Positions 7,616 to 17,268 are shown, numbered from the stretch's first letter. The stretch is DNA of 64,000 bases from HGM04593 sp045631205 (GCA_045631205.1 JAZQUI010000036.1:62001-126000), one strand, 5' to 3'. Program-made: numbers and translations. Notes: generated by a model not told the origin, from the sequence alone.

Positions 7616-10600
7616 TTATTTTTCGGTTTCTTTCACCTCTTTCTTCTTTTTGTTGTTTTTGAGCCACCACCGCCAGTCGTTGAAGTCGTGGCGCAGAATT
7701 ACACCTGCTCCTTGTGTGGTGAGAGTCGATTCGGAGAAGTAGCGGTCGTTGGTCTTGTTGTATGCTTTCAGGCTTACATTGCCATTTTTGTCGAGTAACC
7801 ATTGTACCTCAAAATCCCCAACAAAGTTGCTGTTGGCCAGAGGGTTCTCGCGGTATCCGAAGTTGCCGTTTATGAGCAGGCGATTGTCGAGCAGTCGGCC
7901 TTCAAGTATGCCTTCGACCTCCATATTGTTCCAGCCGCGTTCGCCACTGCTGAAGTTACCCGATATGTTCCAGTTGCGGTTGTCTATAATTTGCGACAAC
8001 ATGTTGTTGAGCTGTCCCGAAATGGTGTTTGATATAAGGGCCTCCATTGCGCTGGAACTTTGTGAACCGCCATCGCTGCGGTTATAGTCGTAGGTGTAGA
8101 ACTTGCCTATACCCATTAGATATACAAATTGCATATTCTTTTGCTCGGGGGTATTTATGGCACTTGCCAATATTTCACGCTCTTCCTCGCTTGCGTCGGG
8201 GAGCTCAATGTCGAATGCAAGTTGTGGCGCATCGAGCTTGCCGGTAATGTCCATAAGGCAGTTTACCTTCACACTTTTGTGACGTCGCCCGTCGGGGTCA
8301 AGATCGCTGAGCGATGCGCTGGGCACAAGGTATTTTGTGTTTAGGTTCAAGTCGGCAAGGAACGGGTCGCCGTTAAATTCGAGTGTACTGCCTTTTATTA
8401 TATCGAACTCTTTTGGGAATATATCCTGCATTGTAAACTTGTATGTTCCTCGTTCGAGGTTGAGCATTCCCTTCATGCTGAATCCCTCTTTCTCGTCGTA
8501 AACGGCAGTGATGGGGCCGCTGCCATAGAGGTCGATGTAGTCGCCAGTTCTTACATTTGTAAACACTTTGAGGAGTATGTCGGGGGTGACATCAATCATA
8601 AATTCAAGGTTCAGACGGCTTAGGAGACTGCGGCGCGGAGCATCTTCTTCCTCCTGTTCCAGGGTTATGTTTTTCTTGTTCCTGTCGGTGAATTTTATAA
8701 AATTGCTGCTTGTTGTTGTGCCTATGCTTGTGGCGTCGTAGATGAACGAAGAGTTCTTGTCGCTACGTATGTCGGCGTGTATGAACAAGCCTTTGCTGTT
8801 GGCAGTGATGTTGGCATCACCTGTAACAAAGGTGGTTCCATAAAATGGGTTTTGGTTGAAACCGTTGCTGTGGTAGGCAAGCAGGTTCTCGGCATGAATG
8901 TCGAGGTCGCAAGTGAAGTGACTCAGGCTCTTATGATCTACGCTACCATCTATGTTGCCTGTGTGCCCATAGGAATCGGTTATAAATGTGTGGTCGAATG
9001 CGATTTTGTCACGTGTAAGTTTTATAGTGTCGCCGTGCAGCATATACGTGCAGCCGGTGGTTGTAACGTGGATCGCACCATAAGCCTTTGCGCTACCTTC
9101 CAGGTTAGGATTGCTAAGGCTTCCTATTACATATATCCGCCCGGTTGCAGTAGCTGTGACATCGGAAATTATGCCATCGAGCATGCTGTTAAGGAAGGCA
9201 AGCCTTGTTCTGTCGGCATCGATGCATAGGTTGATGGTGTCGTTGGCTGGTGATACAAAGCCATGAACTATGGTGTGAGCATTATCCACATCGTATATAT
9301 CGCCGTGTATCATTATAGCTTTCTTCTCTTTGTTCCAATTGCTGGCAAAGGAGAGCTTTCCTAAGTATCCATTTTCAAAAGTACATTTCTCTATATTTAG
9401 TTTGCTTTCGAATTCCGGGCTGTCAAGTGCGCTGCTGAGTGTTACATTACCAGTGGCGTTGCCACCAAACGTTACGGCTCGGAAGTTTACAATATCAAGT
9501 ATTGTTTCGAGGTTAATGTCATTGAGGTGTACATTAAAGATATCCTCGGCTGTTTTTCCTAATCGCCCTTTTGCTGTGAGACTTCTTTCATCGCTGGCAA
9601 GGTGTAGGTTATCTACACTTATCTCATTCTTGCTGTATTTTATGTTGCAGTTGGATAGTTTCCACTCGGTGCTGTTATATGTTATTTCACTTGGTGCGAT
9701 GTTTGCCTCAGCGATTATCTCATTGCCTTTGCCGGTGAGTCCGATGTTTACTTTCAGTTTTCCTTTGTCGAGAGGAACTGTGTCTCTGTGCCACTCTAAG
9801 ACCGTGTTTATCTGATTCTCTTTTGCAGTGGTGTTGATGCTCATTTGCAAGTCGCTTGCCGGAGTAGAGTATTTTACCTTTTTGCCAACAACCTTAGGTG
9901 TTGATAATGTTCCACGGATGGTGGCGGCGCTGTCGTTGGCAAACAAATTGGCCTCAATCTTTCGGTATTTGCGTCCGTTGATATCGGCGTTATTTAGTTT
10001 AATGGCAGCGTGGAATAGTTTGCGATTGTTGTCGCACTGTCCTGTTATGCTTGCGCGTTCGTGTATTGTGAAGGGTAATTCCAACAGGTTGCTTATATTC
10101 GCAGTGTTCTTTATGTCAATGTTGAAAATGTAAGCATTGCTGCTTGTTACCTTTTTATGTTCTGTTGATAGTGCCGGTGTGTGTGTATTTACAATCTCTT
10201 TAAAAGTGTTTGCGAGAGAAACGTAGTTGAATTGGCCTGCAACTTTCGCGTCAATGAAATCGGAGTTTACAATGAGATTGCGGTTCGTGAGCAGGTTGTT
10301 GTCCACAATGTGTACGAGTCGGGTGTTTTTTGTCTTTTTACCAATTGTTTGTGTTATGTTGTATATTCGTAGGTCGAACAAAGATTTATCCCCTTCGTAT
10401 TCATTGTAAACGCCATCGGCCGTTGCAGATATTACACCATGTTCGCCATTTCCAATGTTGAGGCTGTCGAGTTTGAGCGAGTCTATGCTTGCAGTTATTT
10501 TGAACTCCTTGCGTTCTCCATTTGAGTAAGTACAAGATAATTGTCCGTCGGCATTCGGATCGTCGATGTTGATAGTTGTTTCCAGTCTGTTTTCATTGAA

Positions 10601-11935
10601 TGTGCCAATGATGTTGATAGGAGAATACTCGTATTTCTTGTACTCAAGGTTGTTTATGGTTGAATTGAATGCTATGTCGGTGGTTGTACCGAGTTGTCCT
10701 TGTATGTCGGCAATCACGTTGCAAGTTCCGATATCGTGGTTCTGTAATATTTTGCCGAGTTTCAAACTCTTCATTTGAAGTGTTGCCGAGTAGTTCTCTT
10801 TCTTGTCGGCGGTGAGTTTACCATCTATGGTGCCACAACTGCCATTGATGTATAATCCTCCTTGCAGGCCTTTGCTGTTTTTGGTGGTGTTTCCTTCAAT
10901 GGTTATTTTGCCTACACGTTTCAGTATGTCGAGTTTTCCGGTGCTGTCGCACAGGATTTTCTGTATGTGTTCTATGGCTTTTGTTGTTATCTCTCCATTG
11001 CTTATAGCTAGTGTGCTCTCTTGTGGGTTGAGCAGGTTGTCAGTTGTTGCATTCATTTGCAGACTGAAACTGTTGTCGCTTGTAGTAAGTGAAATCTCGG
11101 CATTGCTTTTCTTTGCGTTGCCGTTGATAGTCGCTTTGAATTCGGCGTTGGGCAGTGTCTTGTTTGCAAGTGTGGGGAGAAAAGTCGCAAAATCGGCAGG
11201 TGTTATTTGCTTGCCGTGGACGCTGCCTTTGACAATGCAGTTGCCACCTTTCTTGGAATTGATGGTGATGCCACCCGATGATATTTTGCTGTTGGGTAGG
11301 GTTATTTGTAGTTTGTTTATTTTTATTGCTTCTTTTGTAGCGTTTATATCGGCTGTGATGCGGTTGAGATTGAAACCGCAATTCTCTTTTCCCGAAAGGG
11401 AACGTATGTGCATAGCGATGGAATCGTTCTTGAACTTTTTGAGAGAGAGGTTTGCAGAAAAGTTATCTACATATATATGCTCGGGGTCGAATAATGTTGT
11501 TTCTTCCTTCTTCCTTTCACCGACATCATAGCGTGCAGTTCCCTCATATATCTGTATTTGGTTAATGCGTATGTCGGGTGTGATGCTCGCCTGTTTGGTG
11601 CTGTCGCCCGATAGCTTGTCTATAAGGAACTGAATGTTCAGTGGCGAACCTTTCTCTTTGCGGTAGAGTCTGATGGCAGGGTTGCTCACGATAAGGGTGT
11701 TTACCTGTACATCGCCTTTTAGCATATAAAGTGGTGAGAGGTGTGCTGTTATCTTGGGTATGCCAATGGCTGTGTCGCCCTCTTCGTCGGTGAGGTATAT
11801 CTCTTTTATTACAATCTTGTTGAGGTGCTGTACCTGTACCGAGCCTATGCTCAAAGGCAGGTCGCTGAATTTTTTTATGGCGAGAGTGATGCCGCTGGCT
11901 GCTCGCTGCTGCACGGCATCGAGACGCAATAGCAA
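7616..11935 (-). CDS. tamB: TamB-like translocation/assembly module protein (DUF490), 5' end disrupted
   Basis: Very large envelope protein (1439 residues from the TTG at 11935). It consists of repetitive beta-rich segments of the AsmA/TamB type, and the C-terminal few hundred residues form the DUF490 domain (for example GKLDAPQLAFDIELPDASEEE and ISGQLNNMLSQI). TamB-type proteins span the periplasm and help lipid transport or outer-membrane assembly. The reading frame stays open upstream to 12064. That extension encodes a basic stretch and then a hydrophobic helix rich in Ile/Thr/Ala ending just before the TTG, as expected for the family's N-terminal anchor. However, it contains no ATG, GTG or TTG. 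A GTG at 12084-12086 lies in another frame, so a frameshift or a non-standard start is likely. Confidence 0.88.
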   Translation of the reverse strand: MLLRLDAVQQRAASGITLAIKKFSDLPLSIGSVQVQHLNKIVIKEIYLTDEEGDTAIGIPKITAHLSPLYMLKGDVQVNTLIVSNPAIRLYRKEKGSPLNIQFLIDKLSGDSTKQASITPDIRINQIQIYEGTARYDVGERKKEETTLFDPEHIYVDNFSANLSLKKFKNDSIAMHIRSLSGKENCGFNLNRITADINATKEAIKINKLQITLPNSKISSGGITINSKKGGNCIVKGSVHGKQITPADFATFLPTLANKTLPNAEFKATINGNAKKSNAEISLTTSDNSFSLQMNATTDNLLNPQESTLAISNGEITTKAIEHIQKILCDSTGKLDILKRVGKITIEGNTTKNSKGLQGGLYINGSCGTIDGKLTADKKENYSATLQMKSLKLGKILQNHDIGTCNVIADIQGQLGTTTDIAFNSTINNLEYKKYEYSPINIIGTFNENRLETTINIDDPNADGQLSCTYSNGERKEFKITASIDSLKLDSLNIGNGEHGVISATADGVYNEYEGDKSLFDLRIYNITQTIGKKTKNTRLVHIVDNNLLTNRNLIVNSDFIDAKVAGQFNYVSLANTFKEIVNTHTPALSTEHKKVTSSNAYIFNIDIKNTANISNLLELPFTIHERASITGQCDNNRKLFHAAIKLNNADINGRKYRKIEANLFANDSAATIRGTLSTPKVVGKKVKYSTPASDLQMSINTTAKENQINTVLEWHRDTVPLDKGKLKVNIGLTGKGNEIIAEANIAPSEITYNSTEWKLSNCNIKYSKNEISVDNLHLASDERSLTAKGRLGKTAEDIFNVHLNDINLETILDIVNFRAVTFGGNATGNVTLSSALDSPEFESKLNIEKCTFENGYLGKLSFASNWNKEKKAIMIHGDIYDVDNAHTIVHGFVSPANDTINLCIDADRTRLAFLNSMLDGIISDVTATATGRIYVIGSLSNPNLEGSAKAYGAIHVTTTGCTYMLHGDTIKLTRDKIAFDHTFITDSYGHTGNIDGSVDHKSLSHFTCDLDIHAENLLAYHSNGFNQNPFYGTTFVTGDANITANSKGLFIHADIRSDKNSSFIYDATSIGTTTSSNFIKFTDRNKKNITLEQEEEDAPRRSLLSRLNLEFMIDVTPDILLKVFTNVRTGDYIDLYGSGPITAVYDEKEGFSMKGMLNLERGTYKFTMQDIFPKEFDIIKGSTLEFNGDPFLADLNLNTKYLVPSASLSDLDPDGRRHKSVKVNCLMDITGKLDAPQLAFDIELPDASEEEREILASAINTPEQKNMQFVYLMGIGKFYTYDYNRSDGGSQSSSAMEALISNTISGQLNNMLSQIIDNRNWNISGNFSSGERGWNNMEVEGILEGRLLDNRLLINGNFGYRENPLANSNFVGDFEVQWLLDKNGNVSLKAYNKTNDRYFSESTLTTQGAGVILRHDFNDWRWWLKNNKKKKEVKETEK

Positions 11936-12065
11936 TGATGCCCCATAAATAATGGCGGCAATTGTTGCAATTGTTATGGTTATGTATTTTATGGCTTTGA
12001 TATGGCTTCCTCTTTTTCGGTTCTTGGGTTCTTTGTGTAAAGATGGTTGTTGTGGGCCTTGGGTT

Positions 12066-12377
12066 TATTGGTTGTGTGTTGTCCACAATGAATACAGGTG
12101 TTTAAGCTATGCAGGTTTTATTGGTTAGCCTGCCTGCTGTTTTCTTACCTGTGGCCTTCTTTGTACACGCTTTGTTTATGATGCAAATTTATATAGAAAT
12201 TCTTGAAAATCTCCCATTTTAACGCTCTATTTTGGTGCTTTTTTAAACTGTTCTTCTTGCTTTTTGTTAAACATTATTTGCTGGTTCTGTTTTTTGCATT
12301 TGTTTGTGGTGTTTTTGTATTGCGCTTATCGCATTATTTTACTAATTTTACGCCGCTTTTTAATATTTATATAATTT
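12066..12377. other. divergent intergenic region between tamB and the SLC13-type transporter
   Basis: About 310 nt, AT-rich, with no credible gene. It holds the out-of-frame GTG and first codons that may belong to tamB (12066-12086) and, near 12353, TAATTTTA, which could be the -7 region of the transporter promoter. I see no hairpin terminator or repeat. Confidence 0.4.
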
Positions 12378-14228
12378 ATGATAGTAACTATATTGGTTCT
12401 TTTGCTGTCGGTATTCTTTTTCATTAGCGGAAAAGTGCGTTCCGACATTGTTGCGCTATCAGCTTTGGCGACTTTGCTTCTTGCCGGTGTGCTCACCCCC
12501 GAAGAGGCTTTGTCGGGCTTCTCGAGCAATGTGATAATTATGATGGTTGGGCTTTTTGTCGTGGGTGGTGCGATATTCCAGACCGGCCTTGCCAAAATGA
12601 TCAGTTCACGATTGATGAAGTTTGCGGGCAACAGCGAACTGAAACTTTTTCTTTTGGTGATGGCTGTAACATCGGTGATGGGTGCTTTTGTAAGCAATAC
12701 CGGAACGGTTGCCATTATGATACCCATTGTTGTAAGCATGGCTATGAGTGTGAAGATGAATCCCAGTCGTTTGCTTATGCCGCTTGCATTTGCCAGCAGT
12801 ATGAGCGGTATGATGACACTCATCGGTACACCGCCGAACCTTGTAATCAACGATGAACTTATTTCGAACGGTTTTCCCGGATTGGGCTTCTTTACTTTCC
12901 TTCCTGTGGGTATAATATGTGCGGTGGTTGGTACCATTGTGCTTTTGCCGTTGAGCAAAAAGTTCCTTTCGAAACCCGGAGGTTTGAGTGCTGCAAGTGC
13001 CGGTAGTGGCAAGTCTTTAAAGACACTTGTTGCAGAATATGGCATTTCGAACAATCTGCATCGTTTGCAGGTGACTGCATCTTCTTTGGTTACAGGGAAG
13101 ATGATTGGCGAGCTTGATATACGCAAGAAGTATGGCCTTAACATTATAGAGTTGCGTCACATCGAGCGTGGCCAGCACAGAATTTTGAAGGGCGTAACAC
13201 AGCAGGCGGTCGATTCCGATACAGTGTTGCGTGTGGATGATGTGCTCTATGTTTCGGGTAATGAGGAGATAGTTAAGGTCTTTGCCCAGAAATATAAATT
13301 GACGGTTCTGAACGATAGCGATGAGGCAAAAGGCAAGTCGCTCGATTTCTACAACATTGGTGTTGCTGAAATTGTGATTCTTTCTTCATCGACCGTAGTG
13401 AACAAGACTATACGCGAGGTTGGTTTCAGAAGTAAGTACAATGTAAGTGTTCTTGGTATATGCCGTAAGAAAAAGTATATATTGCAGGGAATTGCCGATG
13501 AGACAATACACAGCGGTGATGTGTTGCTTGTGCAGGGTGCCTGGGACAATATTGCAAAACTTGAAAATGAGAGTAATGAGTGGCTTGTGCTGGGTCGTCC
13601 GTTGGAGGAGGCTGCAAAGGTTACACTCGATTACAAGGCTCCTGTGGCTGCACTCATAATGCTTGGTATGATTTTGGTAATGGCTTGCGACTTTATTCCT
13701 GTGGCTCCTGTGACAGCTGTTATAGTTGCCGGTCTCTTGATGGTGCTTACCGGTTGTTTCCGCAACGTGGAGGCTGCATACAAAACCATAAACTGGGAGA
13801 GTATAGTGCTTATTGCTGCAATGATGCCTATGTCGGTGGCATTGCAGAAAACAGGTGTGTCGGCGTGGATTTCGAACTCTTTGGTGAGTGGTCTTGGTAA
13901 TTATGGTCCTCTAGCGTTGATGGCAGGAATCTACTTTACCACTTCGTTTATGACTATGTTCATCAGTAACACAGCTACGGCGGTGTTGCTTGCTCCCATT
14001 GCAATGAACAGTGCTTTGCAGATAGGTGTGAGCCCTGTGCCTTTCCTTTTTGCAGTTACGCTGGGCGCAAGTCTCTGTTTTGCTTCGCCTTTCTCTACAC
14101 CGCCAAACGCGCTAGTAATGCCTGCCGGGCAGTACGCTTTTATGGATTATGTTAAGGTGGGTCTTCCTTTGCAGATAATTTTGGGAATTGTGATGATTCT
14201 TGTTCTTCCCTTCCTCTTCCCGTTCTAA
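12378..14228 (+). CDS. SLC13/DASS-type anion permease with two TrkA-C domains
   Basis: Inner-membrane transporter of 616 residues. The N-terminal hydrophobic half (about residues 1-200) and the C-terminal hydrophobic third (about 415-616) each contain a DASS/ArsB-like bundle, with signature-like SNTGTVAIMIP and SNTATAVLLAPIA. Between them, about residues 205-400, are two TrkA-C (RCK_C) domains, recognisable by DVLYVSGNEEIV and DVLLVQGAWDNI. This architecture is common for sodium-coupled dicarboxylate or sulfate carriers. The substrate cannot be told from sequence. The gene stands alone, divergent from tamB and followed by the promoter of the sigma-54 activator. Confidence 0.88.
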   Translation: MIVTILVLLLSVFFFISGKVRSDIVALSALATLLLAGVLTPEEALSGFSSNVIIMMVGLFVVGGAIFQTGLAKMISSRLMKFAGNSELKLFLLVMAVTSVMGAFVSNTGTVAIMIPIVVSMAMSVKMNPSRLLMPLAFASSMSGMMTLIGTPPNLVINDELISNGFPGLGFFTFLPVGIICAVVGTIVLLPLSKKFLSKPGGLSAASAGSGKSLKTLVAEYGISNNLHRLQVTASSLVTGKMIGELDIRKKYGLNIIELRHIERGQHRILKGVTQQAVDSDTVLRVDDVLYVSGNEEIVKVFAQKYKLTVLNDSDEAKGKSLDFYNIGVAEIVILSSSTVVNKTIREVGFRSKYNVSVLGICRKKKYILQGIADETIHSGDVLLVQGAWDNIAKLENESNEWLVLGRPLEEAAKVTLDYKAPVAALIMLGMILVMACDFIPVAPVTAVIVAGLLMVLTGCFRNVEAAYKTINWESIVLIAAMMPMSVALQKTGVSAWISNSLVSGLGNYGPLALMAGIYFTTSFMTMFISNTATAVLLAPIAMNSALQIGVSPVPFLFAVTLGASLCFASPFSTPPNALVMPAGQYAFMDYVKVGLPLQIILGIVMILVLPFLFPF

Positions 14229-14273
14229 AATAAATATTTCTGTCAAAATTGCTTGTTTTTTGGGATAAATGAG

Positions 14274-14281
14274 TAAATTTG
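14274..14281 (+). promoter_or_regulatory. -7 promoter element for the sigma-54 activator operon
   Basis: TAAATTTG matches TAnnTTTG, with a TTG at 14253-14255 placed 18 nt upstream. Its position argues that the activator starts at the ATG at 14311 and not at the in-frame ATG at 14269, which would lie upstream of the transcription start. Confidence 0.6.
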
Positions 14282-14310
14282 GCAGAAACATATTCTATAA
14301 CAAGAGTATT

Positions 14311-15531
14311 ATGGATGTAACAGAGATACAGAGGGTGAAACAACAATTTGGAATTATTGGTAACGATGCTGAATTGTTGAGAGCCATTGACACGGCTGTG
14401 CAGGTGGCAAAAACCGACCTGACTATTCTTATAACCGGTGAGAGTGGTGTGGGAAAGGAATTCTTTCCTCAAATCATTCACACGAACAGCGTGCGTAAAC
14501 ACGGGAAATATTTTGCTGTGAACTGCGGTGCCATCCCCGAGGGTACGATAGATTCGGAACTCTTTGGTCACGTGAAAGGTGCTTTTACCGATGCAGTGAG
14601 CGAGCGCAAGGGTTATTTCAGTGAGGCCGATGGTGGTACAATCTTCCTTGATGAGGTGGGTGAGTTGCCACTCTCTACGCAGGCGCGTCTTTTGCGTGTG
14701 CTCGAGAATGGAGAGTTCTTGCGCGTGGGTTCGTCAAAGGTTGAAAAGACCAATGTGCGCATTGTGTGTGCCACGAATGTAAACCTGCCCGAAGCAGTAA
14801 GCAACGGTCGTTTCCGTGAAGACCTCTATTATCGTTTGAGTACAGTACCCATAAAAGTGCCGGCTTTGCGTAATCGTGGTGAGGATATTTTCTTGCTGTT
14901 CAAGAAATTTACAATGGACTTTGCTGCAAAGTACAATATCCCGCGAATAGAACTCGACGAGCAGGCGAAGCGTGCATTGCTGGCCTATTCGTGGCCCGGT
15001 AATATACGCCAGTTGAAGAATGTGGCCGAGCAGGTGTCGATATTGGAGTTGAACCGCAAGGTTACTGCCGATGTAATGTTGCGCTATCTTCCCGAGCCGC
15101 CGAAGAATAACCTTCCAGCCTTTCTGGGTAGTGCTGGTGGTAGCGGAAAGACTTTCGAAAGTGAGCGCGAGATTCTTTATAGCGTGCTTTTCGATATGCG
15201 TCGCGATATTACCGAACTAAAGAAACAGATAGAGGGGCTGCGTTCTGCCGGGGCACGCGAGAGTGAAAATATACATCTTTACACCGAGGCCGAAGAGGTT
15301 ATGCCGGTGGTGCAGCATGCGCAACAGCCAATGATACATATTGCATCGCACGTGCATCAGATAAATGATGATGAATATGTGGAGGAGGCTATTTCGCTCG
15401 ATGATATGGAAAAAAAGGCCATAAAGCAGGCGCTTGAACGTCATCGTGGCCGTCGTAGAGATGCAGCCAAGGATTTGAATATTTCGGAAAGAACTTTATA
15501 TAGAAAAATAAAAGAATATGGCATTGAATGA
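14311..15531 (+). CDS. sigma-54-dependent transcriptional activator without a receiver domain
   Basis: AAA+ bacterial enhancer-binding protein, 406 residues from the chosen ATG. The AAA+ domain begins almost at the N-terminus, with Walker A GESGVGKE at 43-50 and Walker B in TIFLDEVGEL. There is no receiver or GAF domain. The sigma-54 contact loop reads GAFTDA at residues 90-95 instead of the canonical GAFTGA. A linker (about 285-355) leads to a Fis-type helix-turn-helix (AAKDLNISERTLYRKIKEYG). The C-terminus overlaps lptE by 14 nt. The order activator-lptE-TPR-secG suggests one operon under the TAAATTTG promoter. The regulatory targets are unknown. Confidence 0.93.
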   Translation: MDVTEIQRVKQQFGIIGNDAELLRAIDTAVQVAKTDLTILITGESGVGKEFFPQIIHTNSVRKHGKYFAVNCGAIPEGTIDSELFGHVKGAFTDAVSERKGYFSEADGGTIFLDEVGELPLSTQARLLRVLENGEFLRVGSSKVEKTNVRIVCATNVNLPEAVSNGRFREDLYYRLSTVPIKVPALRNRGEDIFLLFKKFTMDFAAKYNIPRIELDEQAKRALLAYSWPGNIRQLKNVAEQVSILELNRKVTADVMLRYLPEPPKNNLPAFLGSAGGSGKTFESEREILYSVLFDMRRDITELKKQIEGLRSAGARESENIHLYTEAEEVMPVVQHAQQPMIHIASHVHQINDDEYVEEAISLDDMEKKAIKQALERHRGRRRDAAKDLNISERTLYRKIKEYGIE

Positions 15532-16045
15532 TAAAATAAGAAAAGGGGTTCACTTGTTGCCTCTTCTCTGTTTGTTGTTTTTGGTTGGTTGCAAGGTAAG
15601 CTATAAGTTTACCGGTGCGTCAATAGATTATTCGGTGGTAAGAACAATATCGCTCGAAACTTTCCAGAACCGTGCTGCTTATCAGTGGGGACCAATGGCT
15701 ATGATGCTTAACGAGAAGTTGAGCGATGTGTTCATTCAGCAAACAAAGTTGACACAGGTAAATCGCAACGGCGACTTGCAGTTGGCTGGTGAGATTACAG
15801 CATACGACCAGATAAACAAATCGATATCTTCCGATGGCTATTCGGCGATGGTGCAGTTGAGGATGACTGTGAACGTGCGTTTCACCAATAATACGAACCA
15901 CGACGAGGATTTTGAGCGCACCTTCTCGGCGACAAGAGACTATGAGTCGTCGCAGCAATTGGAGAGCGTTCAAGAGGAACTTGTAACACAGATGATAGCG
16001 GAAATTGTTGATGCAATATTTAACGCGGCTGTTGCCAACTGGTAA
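15518..16045 (+). CDS. lptE: LptE-family outer-membrane lipoprotein
   Basis: Lipoprotein of 175 residues in the Bacteroidota LptE family, the plug partner of LptD in lipopolysaccharide insertion. The N-terminus is basic, then hydrophobic, and ends in a lipobox LVGC with Cys near residue 25, followed by KVSYKFTGASID, typical of the family. The remainder is a mixed alpha/beta domain. Translation overlaps the activator gene upstream by 14 nt, and the next gene starts 2 nt downstream. Confidence 0.88.
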   Translation: MALNDKIRKGVHLLPLLCLLFLVGCKVSYKFTGASIDYSVVRTISLETFQNRAAYQWGPMAMMLNEKLSDVFIQQTKLTQVNRNGDLQLAGEITAYDQINKSISSDGYSAMVQLRMTVNVRFTNNTNHDEDFERTFSATRDYESSQQLESVQEELVTQMIAEIVDAIFNAAVANW

Positions 16046-16047
16046 TA

Positions 16048-16764
16048 ATGGAGGCTTTGCAGGTTTACATATCGCACCCCGAAAGGCTTAATCGTGATAC
16101 GCTTTATGAACTGCGTATGCTGGTGGCGAAGTATCCCACGTTTGATGTGGCGCGCCTGCTTATGCTCAAAAATCTCTATCTTTTACACGATGTTGAGCTG
16201 GGTAAGGAGATGCGTAGAGCTGCACTCTACCTGAAGAACCGCAGGGCGTTGTTTGAACTCATCGAGGGTTATGGAACTGATGTTCCGGAAGAGACTCTGC
16301 CGGCTGACTTGTCGGTGGACAGGACTATGGCGTTGATAGACGCCTTCTTGGAAACTTTGCCCGAAGAAAAGCTCTCTCTCGAAGCTGAGGGAGCTGCTGC
16401 TGTTGATTACGTGTCTGCTTATCTCACAAAGGATGTGTCTGCTGAAAGTGTTCCGCAGTTGAGAGGGCAGAGTCTTATAGACGATTTCCTGTCGGGAGAT
16501 AACGAGAGGATAACTCTCGATCTTAGTGGTGATGGCGAAACTTTGCCTGTTTCTGCACCGGCTGTTGCTGATAAGGAGGAAGAGACATCGGAGAACTCGT
16601 TTTTTACGGAAACTCTTGCAAATATTTACGTTAAGCAGGGGAAATATGATAAGGCTTTGGAAATTATTAAACGGTTATGTTTGGAATATCCAAATAAAAA
16701 TCGTTACTTTGCAGACCAAATTAGGTTTTTAGAAAAAATAATTAAACATACAAAAAGAAAATAA
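16048..16764 (+). CDS. tetratricopeptide-like hypothetical protein
   Basis: Acidic, mostly helical protein of 238 residues with no signal peptide. The C-terminal part carries one recognisable TPR-like unit (ANIYVKQGKYDKALEIIKRL, about residues 190-209) after a low-complexity acidic linker. It sits between lptE and secG with 2-nt and 1-nt gaps, so it belongs to the same operon. Its function is unknown. By context it may scaffold envelope biogenesis, but this is inference. Confidence 0.8.
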   Translation: MEALQVYISHPERLNRDTLYELRMLVAKYPTFDVARLLMLKNLYLLHDVELGKEMRRAALYLKNRRALFELIEGYGTDVPEETLPADLSVDRTMALIDAFLETLPEEKLSLEAEGAAAVDYVSAYLTKDVSAESVPQLRGQSLIDDFLSGDNERITLDLSGDGETLPVSAPAVADKEEETSENSFFTETLANIYVKQGKYDKALEIIKRLCLEYPNKNRYFADQIRFLEKIIKHTKRK

Positions 16765-16765
16765 T

Positions 16766-17119
16766 ATGTATTTGGTTTGCGTTTTGCTTATCGTTATAGC
16801 ATCGGTGCTAATGTGTCTTATCGTTTTGGTTCAAAATTCAAAAGGTGGCGGCCTTGCTTCGGGCTTTGCTTCTTCGAACCAGATTATGGGCGTGAGAAAA
16901 ACAACCGATTTCCTTGAGAAAGCTACTTGGAGTCTTGCTGCATTTATGGTTATTGCAAGCATTGTAGCTGCTTGGTCAATTCCTCACGTTACTGTTTCTG
17001 ATGAGAGTGTTATTCAGCGTAGTGCAGTAGAGAACAATATTGTTAACCCCGAGGTTGCTCCCAATTTTACAGAGGAGATTCCTGCTGAGGTTGCGGTAGA
17101 GACACCCGTTGCAGAGTAA
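16766..17119 (+). CDS. secG: preprotein translocase subunit SecG
   Basis: Small membrane subunit of the SecYEG translocon, 117 residues. The first hydrophobic helix covers about residues 2-21. It is followed by the SecG signature VLVQNSKGGGLASGF and a second helix around 52-72. The acidic tail after residue 75 is longer than in E. coli SecG, as is usual in Bacteroidota. It is the last gene of the activator-lptE-TPR-secG operon, followed by a clear terminator. Confidence 0.95.
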   Translation: MYLVCVLLIVIASVLMCLIVLVQNSKGGGLASGFASSNQIMGVRKTTDFLEKATWSLAAFMVIASIVAAWSIPHVTVSDESVIQRSAVENNIVNPEVAPNFTEEIPAEVAVETPVAE

Positions 17120-17142
17120 TCGATTAAGTGTTAAGGTTTAAT

Positions 17143-17170
17143 GGCAATCGTTATGCGGTTGCCTTTTTTT
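17143..17170 (+). terminator. intrinsic terminator after secG
   Basis: An 8-bp stem (17143-17150 with 17156-17163, one G-T wobble) and 5-nt loop are followed by seven T residues. Confidence 0.85.
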
Positions 17171-17218
17171 GTTTATATGTGTTGCTGTTTCATTAGGGTG
17201 GCCTTGGCACAAAATAAA

Positions 17219-17246
17219 TAAGGGGTGCATTTGAATGCGCCCCTTA
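17219..17246 (-). terminator. intrinsic terminator after the DUF349 gene
   Basis: A near-perfect 13-bp inverted repeat (one G-T wobble) followed on the minus strand by an AT-rich stretch with a T-run. It lies 22 nt past the DUF349 stop codon and is convergent with the secG terminator. Confidence 0.75.
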
Positions 17247-17268
17247 CTCGTTTCTTCTATTGTAGATT

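Noticed and set aside
11562..12086. 174-codon minus-strand ORF starting with GTG at 12086
   Set aside because: Most of it lies out of frame within tamB and reads as low-complexity Arg/His/Gln. Only its first codons may matter, as the possible true start of tamB.
14269..14310. Upstream in-frame ATG for the sigma-54 activator
   Set aside because: The codons overlap the TAAATTTG promoter element, and the family N-terminus fits the ATG at 14311.
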